NCBI RefSeq assembly: GCF_040869045.1
Contig: NC_090319.1
Location: 15,084,314 to 15,148,313, forward strand
DNA: 64,000 nt
DNA from: Eurosta solidaginis
Taxonomy: Eukaryota > Arthropoda > Insecta > Diptera > Tephritidae
Direction: 5' to 3'
A program made the position numbers and the translations under genes. Below the pieces are notes generated by a model that made no database searches, was not told where the DNA came from, and saw only the letters and a list, made by a program, of their open reading frames with translations. Within the stretch, counting starts at the first letter, position 1, and each line of letters starts with the position of its first letter. Of the stretch, positions 22,958 to 35,343 are shown piece after piece.

Positions 22958-24721
22958 CAAGTAAGGAAGGCTAAGTTCGGGTGTAACCGAACATTACATA
23001 CTCAGTTGGGAGCTGTGGAGACAAAGTAAGGGAAAATCACTATGTTGTAAAAAGAACCTAGGGTAACCCTGGAATGTGTTTGTATGACATGTGTATCAAA
23101 TGGAAGTGGGCCATAGTTCTATAGATGGACGCCATTTAGGGATATCGCCATAAAGGTGGACCAGGCCTGACTCTAGAATTTGTTTGTACGATATGGGTAT
23201 CAAATGAAATGTGTTAATGATAATTTTAAAAGGGAGTGGGCCTAAGTTCTATATGTGGACGCCTTTTCGAGATATCGACATAGAGGTGGACCAGGGGTGA
23301 CCCTAGAATGTGTTTGTACGATATGGGTATCAAATTAAAGGTATTAATGAGGGTTTTAAAAGGGAGTGGCCCTTAGTTGTATATGTGAAGGCGTTTTCGA
23401 GATATCGACAAAAATGTGGACCAGGGTGATCCAGAACACCATCTGTCGGGTACCGCTAATTTATTAATATATGTAATACCACGATCAGTATTCCTTCCAA
23501 GATTCCAAGGCTTTTGATTTCGCCCTGCAAAACTTTTTCATTTCCTTCTACTTAATATGGTAGGTGTCACACCCATTTTATCAAGTTTTTTTTCTAAAGT
23601 TATATTTTGCGTCAATAGACCAATACAATTACCATGTTTCATCCCTTTTTTCCTATTTGGTATATAGTTATGGAATTTTTTTCATTTTTCGTAATTTTCG
23701 ATATCGAAAAAGTGGGCGTGGTCATAGTCGGATTTCGGCCATTTTTTGTACCAATACAAAGTGAGTTCAGGTAAGTACGTGAACTGGGTTTAGTAAAGAT
23801 ATATCGATTTTTGCTCAAGTTATCGTGTTAACGGCCGAGCGGAAGGACAGACGGTCGACTGTGTATAAAAACTGGGTGTGGCGTCCTAGAATCTAAGCCT
23901 CTACCAAATTTCACAAAGATTGGTAAATTTTTTTCGACTTATGGCATTAAAAGTATCCTAGACAAATTAAATGAAAAAGCGCGGAGCCACGCCCATTTTA
24001 AAATTTTCTTTTATTTTTGTATTTTGTTGCAACATATCATTACTGGGGTTGAATGTTGACATAATTTACTTATATACTGTAAAGATATTAACTTTTCTTT
24101 TAAAATTTGAATTAAAAAAAATTTTTTTTAAGAAGTGGGCGTGGTCCTTCTCCGATTTTGCTAATTTTTATTAAGCAGACATATAGTAATAGGAGTAACG
24201 TTCCTGCTAAATTTCATCATGATATCTTCAACGACTGACAAATTACAGCTTGCAAAAATTATAAATTACCTTCTTTTAAAAGTGGGCGGTGCCACGCCCA
24301 TTGTCCAAAATTTTACTAGTTTTCTATTCTGCGTCATAAGTTGAACTCATGTATCAAGTTTCATCGCTTAATCCGTATTTGGTAATGAATTATCGCACTT
24401 TTTCGATTTTTCGAAATTTTAAATATCGAAAAAGTGGGCGTGGTTATAGTCCGATATCGTTCATTTTAAATAGCGATCTGAGATGAGTGCCCAGGAACCT
24501 ACATACAAAATTTCATCAAGATACCTCAAAATTTACTCAAGTTATCGTGTTAACGGGCAGACGGACGGACGGACGGACATGGCTCAATCGAATTTTGTTT
24601 CGATACCGATGATTTTGATATATGGAAGTCTATATCTATCTCGATTCCTTTATACCTGTACAACCAACCGTTATCCAATCAAAGTTAATATACTCTGTGA
24701 TCTCTGCTCAACTGAGTATAA
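22958..24721 (-). mobile_element. HINE copy C, complete and compact
   Basis: On this strand it starts CAAGTAAGGAAGGCTAAG with the stem-loop GTTCGG-GTGTAA-CCGAAC, then ACATACTCAGTTG. It continues through about three 130-bp units (23090-23450), several GTGGGCGTGG blocks and a (GGAC)n run at 24561-24577. It ends CTGCTCAACTGAGTATA. Both ends and all internal parts are present in about 1.77 kb, so this is the best guide to the unexpanded structure. Confidence 0.85.
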
Positions 24722-25214
24722 AAAAAAGAAAAAAATTAACAAAAATCGACGCAAGAGTGGGCGAGAGGATATGAGACAAACAGTAAATGTCATAGCCGCT
24801 ATTGCTAATGCTTTAATGGTCACAGCTCCTGCCATCCCACGATATTTAGCCTAAATTTTGTTGCAGTTTCATTAAAGCCACAGTATATCCAAAAGCAATA
24901 TATGAACTTCGACTACGTTTCTTCGTTGCACCTGTGACCATTTCATTGCTTAATATCTATCGCATTTGGAATATTCAAAAAACGTCCCCCCCCCCACCCC
25001 CCATATGCTTCTTTGGTATATGTTTGTAGTATGCAGTACATGTTTGTATACTTGTACATGGAAAAAAAATAGTATAGGGTAGCCTTATTATGTGGTCCGA
25101 CCACGGAATCCTATTAAGGGTTATAGGACTTCTTCTTAATTTCCGCAAAAGGATCTTTAAAAGCCACAAGCTTCAGTAAGGCTGATAATATCAAAGCTTT
25201 CCCTATAAAATTTT
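24722..25214. other. No gene seen; C-rich tract
   Basis: AT-rich spacer with a C10-A-C6 tract at 24986-25002. Nothing else recognised. Confidence 0.5.
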
Positions 25215-26115
25215 GTAAATATACCATTTGCAAGCCAAATTGAACTTCACTCAAATCGAATAAATCTTTTTTTATATCAACTAGAACTTTTTTCTAGTCG
25301 AATAAAACTTTTTTGAAATCAAATGAAATTTTTTAAAGTCGAATGATATTTTTTCAAGTCAAAAGAATTTTTTTTAAGTCGAGTGCAAAATTTTTTAAGT
25401 CAAACTAATACTTTTTTCAAAGCAAATATAACTTTTTTCAAGTCGAATGAAACTTTTTTGAAAAATGGTTTTTTCAAACCAAATGAAAATTTTTCAAGCC
25501 GAATGATACTTTCATTAAATCAAATGAAACTTTTTTCAAGTAAAATCAAATATTTTTCAAGTCGAATGAAACAATTTTCAAATCAATTAAACGGTTTTAA
25601 GGCAAATAAAACGTTTCTAAATCAAATATTTTAAAGTCCCATGAAACTTTTTTCAAATCATATGAAACTTCTTTCAACTCGAATAAATTTTTTTTTCAAG
25701 CCAAACTAAATTTCGTTCAAATGAAATGTTTTCAGATATGCAAAATAAAATTTTTTTTAAACGAATGAAACTATTTTTCAAAGGAAATATAACTTTTTTT
25801 AAATCGAATGAAATTTTTTTCAAGTCAAAGTTTTTCATTTCAAGTGAAACTTTTTTGAAACCAAATGAAATTTTTTGAAAGCCAGAGTAAACATTTTATA
25901 TTAAATGAAAATTTTTTACCAAACAAAACTTATTTTAAAACGAATGTTTTTAAGTTAAGAGAAGCTCTTTCATCTCAAGTGAACCTTTTTCAAATCGAAT
26001 GTAATTTTTTTAAATGTCATGGAACTTTTTTCAAAACCAATGATTCTTTTTTGATCATTTCAAATGAAACTTCTCTCAAGGCAAATGAAACTATTTTGTA
26101 TTCAGTTGAAACTTT
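25215..26115. repeat. Degenerate about 20-bp repeats, one orientation
   Basis: Some 40 loose copies of a unit like CAAGTCGAATGAAACTTTTTT occur, all in one orientation. T-run length and the GTCGAATG/ATCAAATG core vary. The frames at 25383-25634 and 25865-26266 translate this repeat (recurrent F, K, N) and are not genes. Confidence 0.75.
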
Positions 26116-27389
26116 TTGCTTGTTGATCTGTTTTTGTTCTCTTGGCTGTTGTTGCTACTGGTGGGGTTATTCTAGTTGTTTTTTTTTTCTTGCTACTGTA
26201 GTGCTCACAACTCCGTTATTCTTGTTTTCGTTTTTGCTGATCTTCAAAAAAACTGCTTCTAAATGATTTTATTTAGGTTCAATTGACAGGCCGGCCGCAC
26301 TGCCGTTGTGAACGAATTTTGTAATAAAAATTTAAGTAACTCCCCGATTAGATACAAGCTTGAAACGTGGAATATAGTTCAGAACCCGTTAGGTGGCACA
26401 AGGATCGAGATATTCACAAAAATCGTATTTGTGGTCCGATTTGGTTCATATTTGGAACAAATATTACATGCAGTCCAGTGGAAGTGACATCAAAATATTT
26501 TGGAGTTCGAGGAGGGGCAAGCATACGTGGCGCAGAGTCGAGTAAAGCCTTTGGAAGGATTTTGTATTGAGTACTTAGATTGTAAAAAATTGTTAGGAAA
26601 GAGTCATTGTAATAATGAGTCACTAAAGGAGCTAAATAGAATGAGAAATAATAGGGAATTAGATAAAGACTAAAAACGCGTTTGGCGCGTGAAATTTCTA
26701 AAAATGTGAGGCGTAGCATAACCTTATTAAAGTTCAGTTGGTCTTACTTATGACCATCAATAGAAATTTGACGCGTCCAACGCTTTTATTTAATTGTCTG
26801 ATCAACGCCATAGATTGATAAGGACTGTCATGACTAGAATCTAGGACCTACCTAATTATTTTTTAGCATTTAGTATTATTATTACTTCATGTAAGTAATA
26901 TTTTCAATAAAACGGTTTAACTTAAACATTTTTTTAAAATTATTTTATTCCTATTGGTAACGCGTTTCATGTTGCTCTTTTTGTTGTAGTGATGGCTGTT
27001 CTTGTTGTTGTTGTCGCCCTCACGGGCTGCTTTTGTTGTTATATTCTGTTACTCTTTGTGTTCTGTTGATTCTAGTTTTCCTTGCTGTTTTCTTCTTGCT
27101 TTTCTCTTCTTCTTTCATCTTCTTGATATTTTGTTGTTTTTGTGTGGAATATTTTTGATATTTTTGGTTTTTTTATTACCACAGTTGTTTTCTTTTGTAA
27201 TTTTGTTTTAACTGTTTTAGCTTGTTGTTGTATTTGATGAAATCATTGTTTTCTTTTTCCTTTCGCTTTTTGGCATACTGTTTTTGTTGTTGCTCTTTTT
27301 ATTATTTGGTGCTCCAACTGTTGCTGTTTTTGTGTTTCAGTTGGATCCTTTTGTTCCTTTATTATTTTTGTTTCGTTGTGTCCGTTGGC
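26116..27389. other. GT-rich low-complexity and spacer
   Basis: TTGTTGTTG-rich stretches lie at about 26110-26250 and 26960-27380, with AT-rich spacer between. Frames here are leucine, phenylalanine and valine rich on one strand, glutamine and lysine rich on the other, as expected from composition. No gene supported. Confidence 0.5.
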
Positions 27390-27690
27390 CTGATGAGATG
27401 GTTCTTTGAGTTTTCGAGAGAAAGAATCTCGTGGAGGTTTATGGTCCTGTCCGTAATACTGACGTCGAGTATCGAAGGAGGTATAATGATGCGCCGTATG
27501 ACGATATTGAAGCGAATTAAAACCCAAAGGCTTCGCTGGCTAGGCCAAGTTAGTATTTCAGTTAACACCGCAGATTGAAGCAGAGGAAGGGAGAGACATC
27601 CACTGAGTTGGGAGAGGCAGGTGGAGGGAGATCTTGTTGCTCCCAATCGGCGTCAGTTATAGCAAAACAGGGATAGCTGACGTGACTTGT
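27390..27690 (+). pseudogene. RTE-like LINE C-terminal fragment
   Basis: In shifting frames the strand reads VFERKNLVEVYGPVRNTDVE, YRRRYNDAPYDDI, then LKRIKTQRLRWLGQV, a stop, SRGRERHPLSWERQVEGDL and NRRQL. These correspond to ERKVLRKIYAPLRVGDGEYR, RWLGHVMRM and PPLRWKDQVENDL of the copy at 15715-18191. It is more diverged than the other copies, so probably an older or different subfamily. No ends were located. Confidence 0.75.
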
Positions 27691-29288
27691 TACAAAACAG
27701 CGAAAATCGCTAAATGATGTGTCTGTTGTGCTTTACTGCTTTTGTTACAGGAACAACACATATTTACGCATCCGAAAATTCCAGCTTCTAGCCAAATTTT
27801 TTCACTGTGTACATTAATGTGCTCTATTTGTTTATGGGTGTGTGTGAGCACAAACGCTCGTAAATTTGCCGGTACAACAGGGCGTATGAGTGTCTGTTTT
27901 GGTGCTGATAAATTTTAAATTATGTCGCCACTGTCGTTGTTGCCCCATATTTATACATTACAGAAACTCATTGTCTCGTATGTACATTTGTATGTGTGTT
28001 TGTATGTTTTTTAGTAAGTAGCTGCTGCTGATGCTTCTGTTTTCGCCTATTTACGTTGTTGTAGTGGTGGCGGCAACAATAATGCAATTTTTGTTGGTGT
28101 TAATGTTAGTAAAGTTATTGTTTTTTTTTGGTGGCATTGAAGCTTTAGATATTATGCTTAGGCAGTTCTAATAAAATTTGTAGCTATGAGGACAAAATTT
28201 ACAAACACGCCAACATCAAAAATCACAAATTCAAGTAGTACACCAATACAAATATGTGCATACACCAACAAATTCATACAAATAGAGCAAACACATGGGC
28301 AACATTGGCAAACAAGAAGCTCAAATGCAATGAACTCAAAGTTTGTCATGAACGCAAATTTGTATGTGAAAAGTTGTGAAATACCTACAGTAGCGAAAAG
28401 AAAAGTAGCAGTGGTAATTTTTTTATTCTTGCTATGAAATCAAGTTTTCTTTATTTTCGGTAATTGCAGACAAGTTCCCTTTGAATTTTGTAATTAAAAC
28501 TGTGCACACCAATCATAAAAGCGATTCTGAAAATGTTTGCTTATTCGAGAAAATTTTACGAAAATTTCGAATTTTTTGTTTGGAATTTTCTGAAGGTAGC
28601 CCAATCAGCTTCAGTCTAACAAAGCACAATTGGTGATCTCTCAAAAGTACGCATTTCTTTTTGCGATTTTTTTCCTAAGGTTGTTTAAGATTTTTCACCA
28701 TACAAAGTATAAAATATTATTTTTATATGGAAGAAAACTTGAAAAGAACAAAACAATTTTCAAAAATCGATGCGACATTTAAGAGCTTTATAGCTTGTAA
28801 TTTGTCAGATTAAATTGTTTGAGCTACAAAACTGCATTATCAAGAAAACTCAATGACCGCCAAATAAAAAATTCGATATTTTGGTAACATTTTTTGATTT
28901 TTGCATTTTTTCCCAAAACGTCTATAAGATGGGTTTGCATAGCAGCAGTTACATAATTCATTGAATTTTTTTTTTTTAATTATTCGAAATAAAAAGGAAG
29001 AACTAATATGACGAAATCTGAAGAAAAAAAAAAACGCCACTGCCATTTTTCTTATCATTACTGTGTATAAATATACACATGTATGTACAATAGATCAGTA
29101 AGCATGGCAAAAAGCAGCGTCGACGTTTCCTGTAACAGGCGCAGGCCAAATGTTTAAGAGCTCATGACGATATTGCTCTGAAGAGTGGAGTGCAGTGACC
29201 TTCGAATTAGAGATATCAGCATTTGTAGCTATGGCCTTTGTATCTGATTTTCCTTTTTATATTTAAATAAATACATATTTTTATTATA
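27691..29288. other. No gene seen
   Basis: AT-rich spacer with GT and GTATGT runs (27830-28020) and short GCTGCTGCTG. Overlapping antiparallel frames at 28158-28437 are unsupported. Confidence 0.45.
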
Positions 29289-30100
29289 ACAAGTAAGGAC
29301 GGGACTGTCCTTGGTTGTACCGAAGACTTCATACCTTTCATGAATGGGGCTGAACAATAACCTTATCCCATTCGTTATTTCCAAATAATGCGCTGTATAA
29401 GATAAGAAATATATAGTGAACAGATGTACATACCTACACGATTTTAAGATAAATATAAAAAAAATGGCAAAAAACCCCCTTATCTGAACGATCGGTTATA
29501 TGGGATATATATTATATATAGCTCCGATCGAAATGATTTTTACAGGAAATATTCTATGATATATCAGAATAAATATCGCCAAGTTTAACGTTTTTATATT
29601 GGAAATTAAGGGGGAAATTGCCAAAAATCTTTCTATCTGAACGATCGGTTGTATGGGATATATACTATATATAGCTCCGATCAAAGTGATTTTTTCAGAA
29701 AATCTTCTATGATATATTAGAATATATATCACCGAGTTTCACGTTTATACTTTCTAAAGTGCGGTAGAAATGACCAAAATCGTCTTATCTGAACGATCGG
29801 TTGTATGGGAGATATATGTTATAGTGGTCCGATCCTGCCGGATCCAACAAATGTCTAATATAATACAGAAATACATCCTTGTGCCAAATTTTATTGAGAT
29901 ATCTCAAAATGCGCTCAAACAGACAGACGGACGGACAGACGGACGGACGGACGGACAGACGAACGTGGCTATATCAACTCTGTTCGTCGCTCAGATGAAT
30001 CCGGTATACTTAATGGTGAGTCTATCTTCTATATTTCTCAACGTTACAAACATCGGACCAAAGTTAATATACCATTTTATGTTCATAAAAGGTGTAAAAA
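29289..30100 (-). mobile_element. HINE copy G, a second family
   Basis: On this strand it begins ACAAGTAAGGACGGGACTG, with a degenerate hairpin around GTCC-TTGG/CCGAAGAC. It contains about 2.3 units of a 152-bp repeat, a (GGACGGACAGAC)n run at 29925-29960, and ends GTTAATATACC...GGTGTAAAAA. The start ACAAGTAAGG, the GGAC run and the GTTAATATAC end match the first HINE family, but the internal repeat is different. I infer a related Helentron-derived family. Confidence 0.7.
29483..29836. repeat. 152-bp tandem repeat, about 2.3 units
   Basis: CTGAACGATCGGTT recurs with ATCGG at 29491, 29644 and 29796, spacing 153 and 152. Each is followed by GTATGGGA(T/G)ATATA and CTCCGATC or GTCCGATC. The units share a pattern common in dipteran DINE-1-like elements. 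Confidence 0.8.
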
Positions 30101-31710
30101 GCACTATAGTTTTCTTCTATCTTGCTCATGTACGAGGAAGAATGACCTAAAAGACTCAACATGGTCGTTCTGAAGATGGTTATGGTAGTAACTTAGTGGG
30201 GCAAGTTTCTGAAGCGTATCCCAAATGGAGTGTCTTCAGCGCTACAACGAGAGTGGTGTGTAATATTATAACCCTATAAGGAAATATCTAGTTCTAAATT
30301 GGTGCACTTCTAGTTCATTCAGAAGCACTACTAGTTTGTCTCTTAACTGTTTAAAAGGCTTTCATCTGTTAGTTTTTGCATGGCGATATCTTATGCGATA
30401 GGAATTGTTCCCTTCCATTAATGTTTTCTTTAGTTCTGAATAGGAAAAATTCTACCTCTGTTATCTATATTAAACTAGTTCTTATTTGATAACTTAAGGT
30501 CACGTTCTGAACCAGAAATTTGTATCAATAATTACTGACTGCCTTACAGTGAACATGGTGCTGATATCCAAGCATATATTACGCTCCCTGAAAGCTTAAT
30601 TGCCTACGTTACCGGCTACGCTTGCTCTGAATGGCACCTCTGATCAACATTAAGCAAACATCTTGGTCCAAACGAGTACGCAAAAACCGAATTACAAGCT
30701 GTCAATATGGAAATCCGCTGGTCCATTCAAATCGGATCCTGAGAAGTGGTCCCTCGCTTACAAGAAAAGACCAGCCCTGCATGAGTGGCAATAATTCTTA
30801 GGGTATCTGGTAGCTGCCATGCAAGGGTTGCCTATAATCTACCCAGGTAGATGCCTATCTTTGCTCTTTTTCTCAAAATACTGGTCACTATTCAAATGCG
30901 TTTTAGGAACTCGTAAGCTCGTAGTTATAAGGAACGGACTTCTTTCAAGAGGTGGCGCGAAAAGTGCGCACCACAGCATTTGTTTTTCAACCTCTATGAC
31001 GTAGTATCAGCGCGACTATAATCCCTTCCGGACTTAGTGTGTTTCACTTTTTCGTGAAAGATTAGACTCAGCGACCAGATATAGGGATTGGTGAAACAAC
31101 AAACTTTAATTGTTATTCCATCCGTAAAATTTTAAATGAAATTTGTACATACTTTGACTGCCTCCAGATAGTCAGAGTCAGTTGTGTCCGCCGTGTTGAG
31201 AGAAAAAAAAATATTGAAAAAGAGAAAAGAGGTGAGGTAACTCAACGGAAGCTCGTGGATGCAATCACAAAATGAAGTCAAGCACAAGTCACCATTACAG
31301 GATTTCCTAGCCCTCAACCAGTTCATTTGGTGCGCTCCTTTTAATATCATGTAATGTTTTTAGTTTAGTATTTCTGTTGACTTTTTCGTAAAACATCCGC
31401 CTGAGGTAAAAAAAAAATAACTACTGTCACGCGTCTGTTCCTTTGTGTTTGTACAGCGAGTAAGTGGAAACTCCCAGCTAGCGGAAATTGTAAGGAGCAC
31501 TCGCCAAAGCACAGACTATCCGGGGACCAACCCAGCTATAAAATTTAAAAATGTATAGACCACAGCTTATGTAGGGAAAATACGGGGGTAGAGAAAGTCA
31601 TGCCAAAAAGTCGACATCAAATAAAGCTGGAATATGATGGTAATGTATCAGGCTTAGGAGGTGTTGCAGCGTATAGGAGTCAGAGCGACGTCTAAGGCTG
31701 CATCGATGTT
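30101..31710. other. No gene seen
   Basis: Less AT-rich than its surroundings in places (30560-31030), which may be decayed mobile-element coding sequence. I could not match it to any family. Confidence 0.4.
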
Positions 31711-31719
31711 TTGCATAGA

Positions 31720-32420
31720 AGTGACAATACTCCCTTGCACCTGACATGGGGAGACCTTTTGCTTTTTGCTATTACTCTCCTTCCCTTCCCTCTTACTCCA
31801 CGCCGCCTTGGTTTCTGTCTTTCACTAGCCATCCCCTTCCATCACGATTTCGGCTTTACCTCTACTCTGTTTTTTTTCACCATACATTCTTCGGTTTCTA
31901 TTTCTTATAGATTATTTCATAGTATTAACTTTGAGTACCACTTCTCTTACTTTTTTCCTTCTTTCCGCTCGTCGTTTTCCATTCTTTTTGAAAAACACTT
32001 TCTGGCACCTCCCACCCTTCCTCTCAGTATTTCACCACACACCTCCGCGTCTGTCTTTCTCACATTACTTTCCCTTCCTCTTATTTTTGTAATCCGTTTT
32101 ACCATCTCTTTTTCTGCCTTCTTGTTATCCCTCTCTTTTTACTAGTTATAATTTCTGTTATCATCACTCTTCTCTATCTTTTCATTGGCCTTCTCAATAT
32201 CTCAATATCCCTCTCTTTAGCAGCTTTGATTTCTGTTCCCACCGCTCTGCTCTTTCATCGGCCTTTTCCTTTCGCTCTGGCTTTTCGGTTCACTTTCACT
32301 CTCTCTTTTTTTTTCGTTTACTTCGCCATTCCTAATCGCTTGTCTTCTTTATCTAATCTCCTTTATCTTATCGATTGTCTTACTTATCAGCACCTTCATA
32401 TTTCTATACCTCGCTAATGT
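31720..32420. repeat. Polypyrimidine-rich tract
   Basis: About 700 bases of mixed C and T with few purines on this strand (for example CTTCCCTTCCCTC, CTCTCTTTTT). The 144-codon frame at 31711-32145 is rich in Leu, Phe and Ser for this reason and is not supported as a gene. Confidence 0.7.
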
Positions 32421-33689
32421 TTTAGATTTCGAATATAAAGCGACTTGGAGTTTATTCTAAAATGGGCATACTACCTTCTCTTTAAGATACATATGCACAA
32501 CTTTAACTAAGTAAATATTAAAACTTTTTCCAATTTACTCTTCACTTTCTCTTCTTGCTTTTTCTCCACAAAAAAAGGTCGATATAATTGTGAGTAAAAA
32601 AATATATTAATTTTATTCAATTAAAGCTCCCAGCAAGAGCTAAAGGCCGTACTAATGCCATAATCAATTGAGTACGTGTGTAGAATCTGTAGTACCTACA
32701 TTTTTATGTAAATTTATTAAGATCCATTGAGAGGCACTATGTTTTTGACAATAACACTTCATCAAGTATCCAATTCAATAAATTATCAGTGCTTATTGAC
32801 AAGACTGGTAAAAGCACTTTGTCGTTTTGTTGTCTTCCTTTTTCAGTTAACATAAATCGTTGTAGAAAATATTCCCAATGTTTTTTGTTTTTGTAGTGAT
32901 TGGAGGTATGTTAGTTAGTATGTATTTGCAATGGTATATATGTAAGTATTTGAATATATTATCTAACATAAGTACGTATTCAACAATCAAAGAGCCTTTG
33001 CGTATGCATTGGCAATTTCCAAGTAACATTGAGGAAGGCATATAAATTAAGGAAAACAAGAAAAGTTGAATTTTTTTGGTAAAACCTGGATATACATATC
33101 TACGTGATTTAAAGCAGCTTCCGTTACTTTAGTTACTAAACAAATTTGTTTTTACATTTAAATTGTGTCATTCTAAAATAAAGTACAACATTTCACATTA
33201 GAAAATAATGTAAGATAATGAAGTACCTACCAGGAAATAGCGGCGTAAGGACCAGGGAACAATATGCGCAAAAAATTAAAATTCTAATAAGAACTCTTTT
33301 CTAATTTACAAAAATCGAAAAACTGACTACGGTGAACAGCACATGGGAACATAACCCTATAAGTCTTGCTGAAGTACCGGAATGACCTGGTTTGAGATCT
33401 AGTAACATGCTTATTTTCAAATAACTAGAAATAATTAGCAGAAGCCGAAGCTCTGCTAGTTTTTTCAAGCAGTTTAAATTTCCGAGATAACGTCAGCTTC
33501 AGTATAATTCCAAGGAAATTATTCTCGACAAAGCCCTTGAAAGAATAACCATTTGTGCTTTACAAGCACCGAAGATTGGGTCTACGAAAATCGATAAAAC
33601 AAACTAATAAATGTCCCTTGGTCAAACTTACGTAAGGCTCATACACGTCATAATAAATCTTGCAACAATGCATCTCTTTATCATATTTA
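32421..33689. other. No gene seen
   Basis: AT-rich spacer; nothing recognised on either strand. Confidence 0.45.
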
Positions 33690-33850
33690 GGAGACCCATG
33701 AACTTTTCGGAAAAGTTTTCCTTTGAATACTTTGAAACCTATCCCATTTTCTTTCGATACTTACAATGAACTGTCCTTCTGGATGTGTATGACGAGAGAC
33801 TTGTAGATAATGATTTTCCAAATAGCGAATTTAACTTTTCAATGGCCTTC
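33690..33850 (-). pseudogene. Heavily decayed RTE-like LINE scrap
   Basis: GACTTGTAGATAATGATTTT followed by TTTAACTTTTCAATGGCCTT parallels GACTTGTAGAGTATGATTTT and TTTACTTTTCAATTGCC of the minus-strand copy at 11010-11065. Upstream, GAACTTTTC and AGTTTTCC also align loosely. Only nucleotide resemblance remains. Confidence 0.4.
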
Positions 33851-33929
33851 TCATATCAAAATAAAATGTATGGCAATTGCGTTTCTCCGTTGGCTTTCTT
33901 GCGTTGATGCCCAAATGTACGAACCCGTT

Positions 33930-34330
33930 ACAGTTTTAACGACTTCATCACGATTGACTTTACTTTCACTCCGGCTTTGGATTCGGTTGCAGTCTAGGTC
34001 TACTTTCAGTTTGAGTATGCTGTCATAGATTTGGCCACATTAGTTCGGCTTTCGATTCCAGTTTTTAGTTCCGTTTATAATCAAGGCTTCAGCTCCAGCT
34101 TATGTTCCAACATCGTTCCGGTTTTGGCTTTGGGTTTTTGCCCTTTCGGTTACGGCTTAGAGCTAAATAATTCCCAATTTCAGTTTAAGATTCTCTTCAG
34201 GCCTAAGCTGGGGTTGTGATTCCTTCTTCAGTTTTGGTTTTCTAACCCCCGGTTTTTGCTCTGGTATGTATTTCGGACCTCTTTCTATTACGGATTTTGG
34301 TTTCAGTTTCGGTTCGTATTTCAATTACGG
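33930..34330. repeat. Degenerate GGTTTC/GGCTTC hexamer-like repeats
   Basis: Many loose copies of CGGCTTT, CGGTTTTGGCTTTGG, CAGTTTCGGTTCG and CTCCAGC at six- to twelve-base spacing. No gene is supported here. Confidence 0.55.
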
Positions 34331-34375
34331 TCAGATGTTATTATTAATTATTTTATTGGTTGTTTTTTTTTTTTT

Positions 34376-34515
34376 TGCAGTCAAAATGCTCACCAGAGGT
34401 GTTGCGGATGTGAGAAGTCCTTTACCAAATTTGAATACGGCACGCTCGAATAACAGCGCGTTTAGGCACTTTCCCGCCTGCCATGTGTAATTTCAAAAAA
34501 AAAAAAAAAAAAAAA
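34376..34515 (+). other. Short insert ending in A21
   Basis: A T14 run and GCAG are followed by about 110 bases of balanced composition with a short frame (ATGCTCACCAGAGG to a TAA at 34488), then TTTC and A21 (34495-34515). This looks like a 5'-truncated poly(A) retro-insertion; a splice acceptor with a short last exon is a weaker alternative. HINE copy D starts five bases later. Confidence 0.4.
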
Positions 34516-34519
34516 CCAT

Positions 34520-35035
34520 TAAGGAAGGCTAAGTTCGGGTGTAACCGAACATTACATGCTTAGCTGCCAAATTACAGCTTGCAAAACTTTTAAATTACCT
34601 TCTTTTAAAAGTGGGCGTTGCCACGTCCATTGTCCAAAATTTTACTAATTTTCTATTCTGCGTCATGAGGTCAACCCACCTACTAAGTTTCATCGCTTTA
34701 TACGTCTTTGGTAATGAATTATCGCACTTTTTCAGCTTTTCGAAATTTCCGATATCGAAAAAGTGGGCGTGGTTTTAGTCCAATTTGGTTAATTTTAAAT
34801 AGCGATCTGTGATGAGTGCCCAGGAACTTACACACCAAAATGCATTAAGATACCTCAAAATTTACTCAAGTTTTCGGGTTTGCGGACAGACGGACGGACA
34901 TGGCTAAATGCATTTCTTTTTCGCGATCATTTTATATATAGAAGTCTATATCTATCTCTATTAGTTTATGCCGTTACGGGGTACCGTTATGCGAACAAAA
35001 TTAATATACACTGTAAGCCCTACTCAGCTGAGTTT
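34520..35035 (-). mobile_element. HINE copy D, internally deleted
   Basis: It starts TAAGGAAGGCTAAG with an intact stem-loop GTTCGG/CCGAAC, then jumps after TACATGCTTAGCTG straight to CCAAATTACAGCTTGCAAAA. All 130-bp units and half the body are missing. The rest follows the family to GTAAGCCCTACTCAGCTGAGT. Length is about 0.5 kb. It lacks the first ACAAG bases, possibly cut by the poly(A) insert on its left. Confidence 0.8.
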
Positions 35036-35069
35036 AAAAAAAGTTGCCGATGGCGGCATGCCTTTCGCT

Positions 35070-35343
35070 TACACTAACATTTCCATAAACTTAAATTTAC
35101 CATTACATTTACACTTACCTTAATCCTTCCATTTATACCGTAAGTCACGCATATACTTACATTTACATTAACATTTGCACTTACATTTACACTTACACTT
35201 CCACTTACACTTACACTTATACTTACACTTACACTTACACTTACACTTATACTAGCACTTACACTAACACTAACACTAACACTAACACTAACCCTAACAC
35301 TAACACTAACACTAACAATAACACTAACTCTAACACTCACACT
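35070..35343 (+). repeat. Hexanucleotide array, left of an R1-clade LINE
   Basis: ACTTACA/CTTACA hexamers (35090-35260) grade into ACTAAC hexamers (35262-35330), including one telomere-like CCCTAA-type variant near 35290. The last 12 bases, AACACTCACACT (35332-35343), are the target duplication of the adjacent LINE. The minus-strand 88-codon SVSVSV frame is repeat translation. Confidence 0.9.

Noticed and set aside
31711..32145. 144-codon plus-strand frame
   Set aside because: It lies in a polypyrimidine tract; the Leu/Phe/Ser-rich translation follows from composition and shows no motif.
35262..35330. Telomeric repeat
   Set aside because: The unit is mainly ACTAAC, not TTAGG or TTAGGG; flies of this type lack telomerase repeats, and the array is internal with unique flanks.
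35074..35340. SVSVSV/NVNVN frame on the minus strand, and TNTNTN, LTLTLT and SVSVSV frames at 37614-37949
   Set aside because: They translate hexanucleotide arrays and would be open in any frame.
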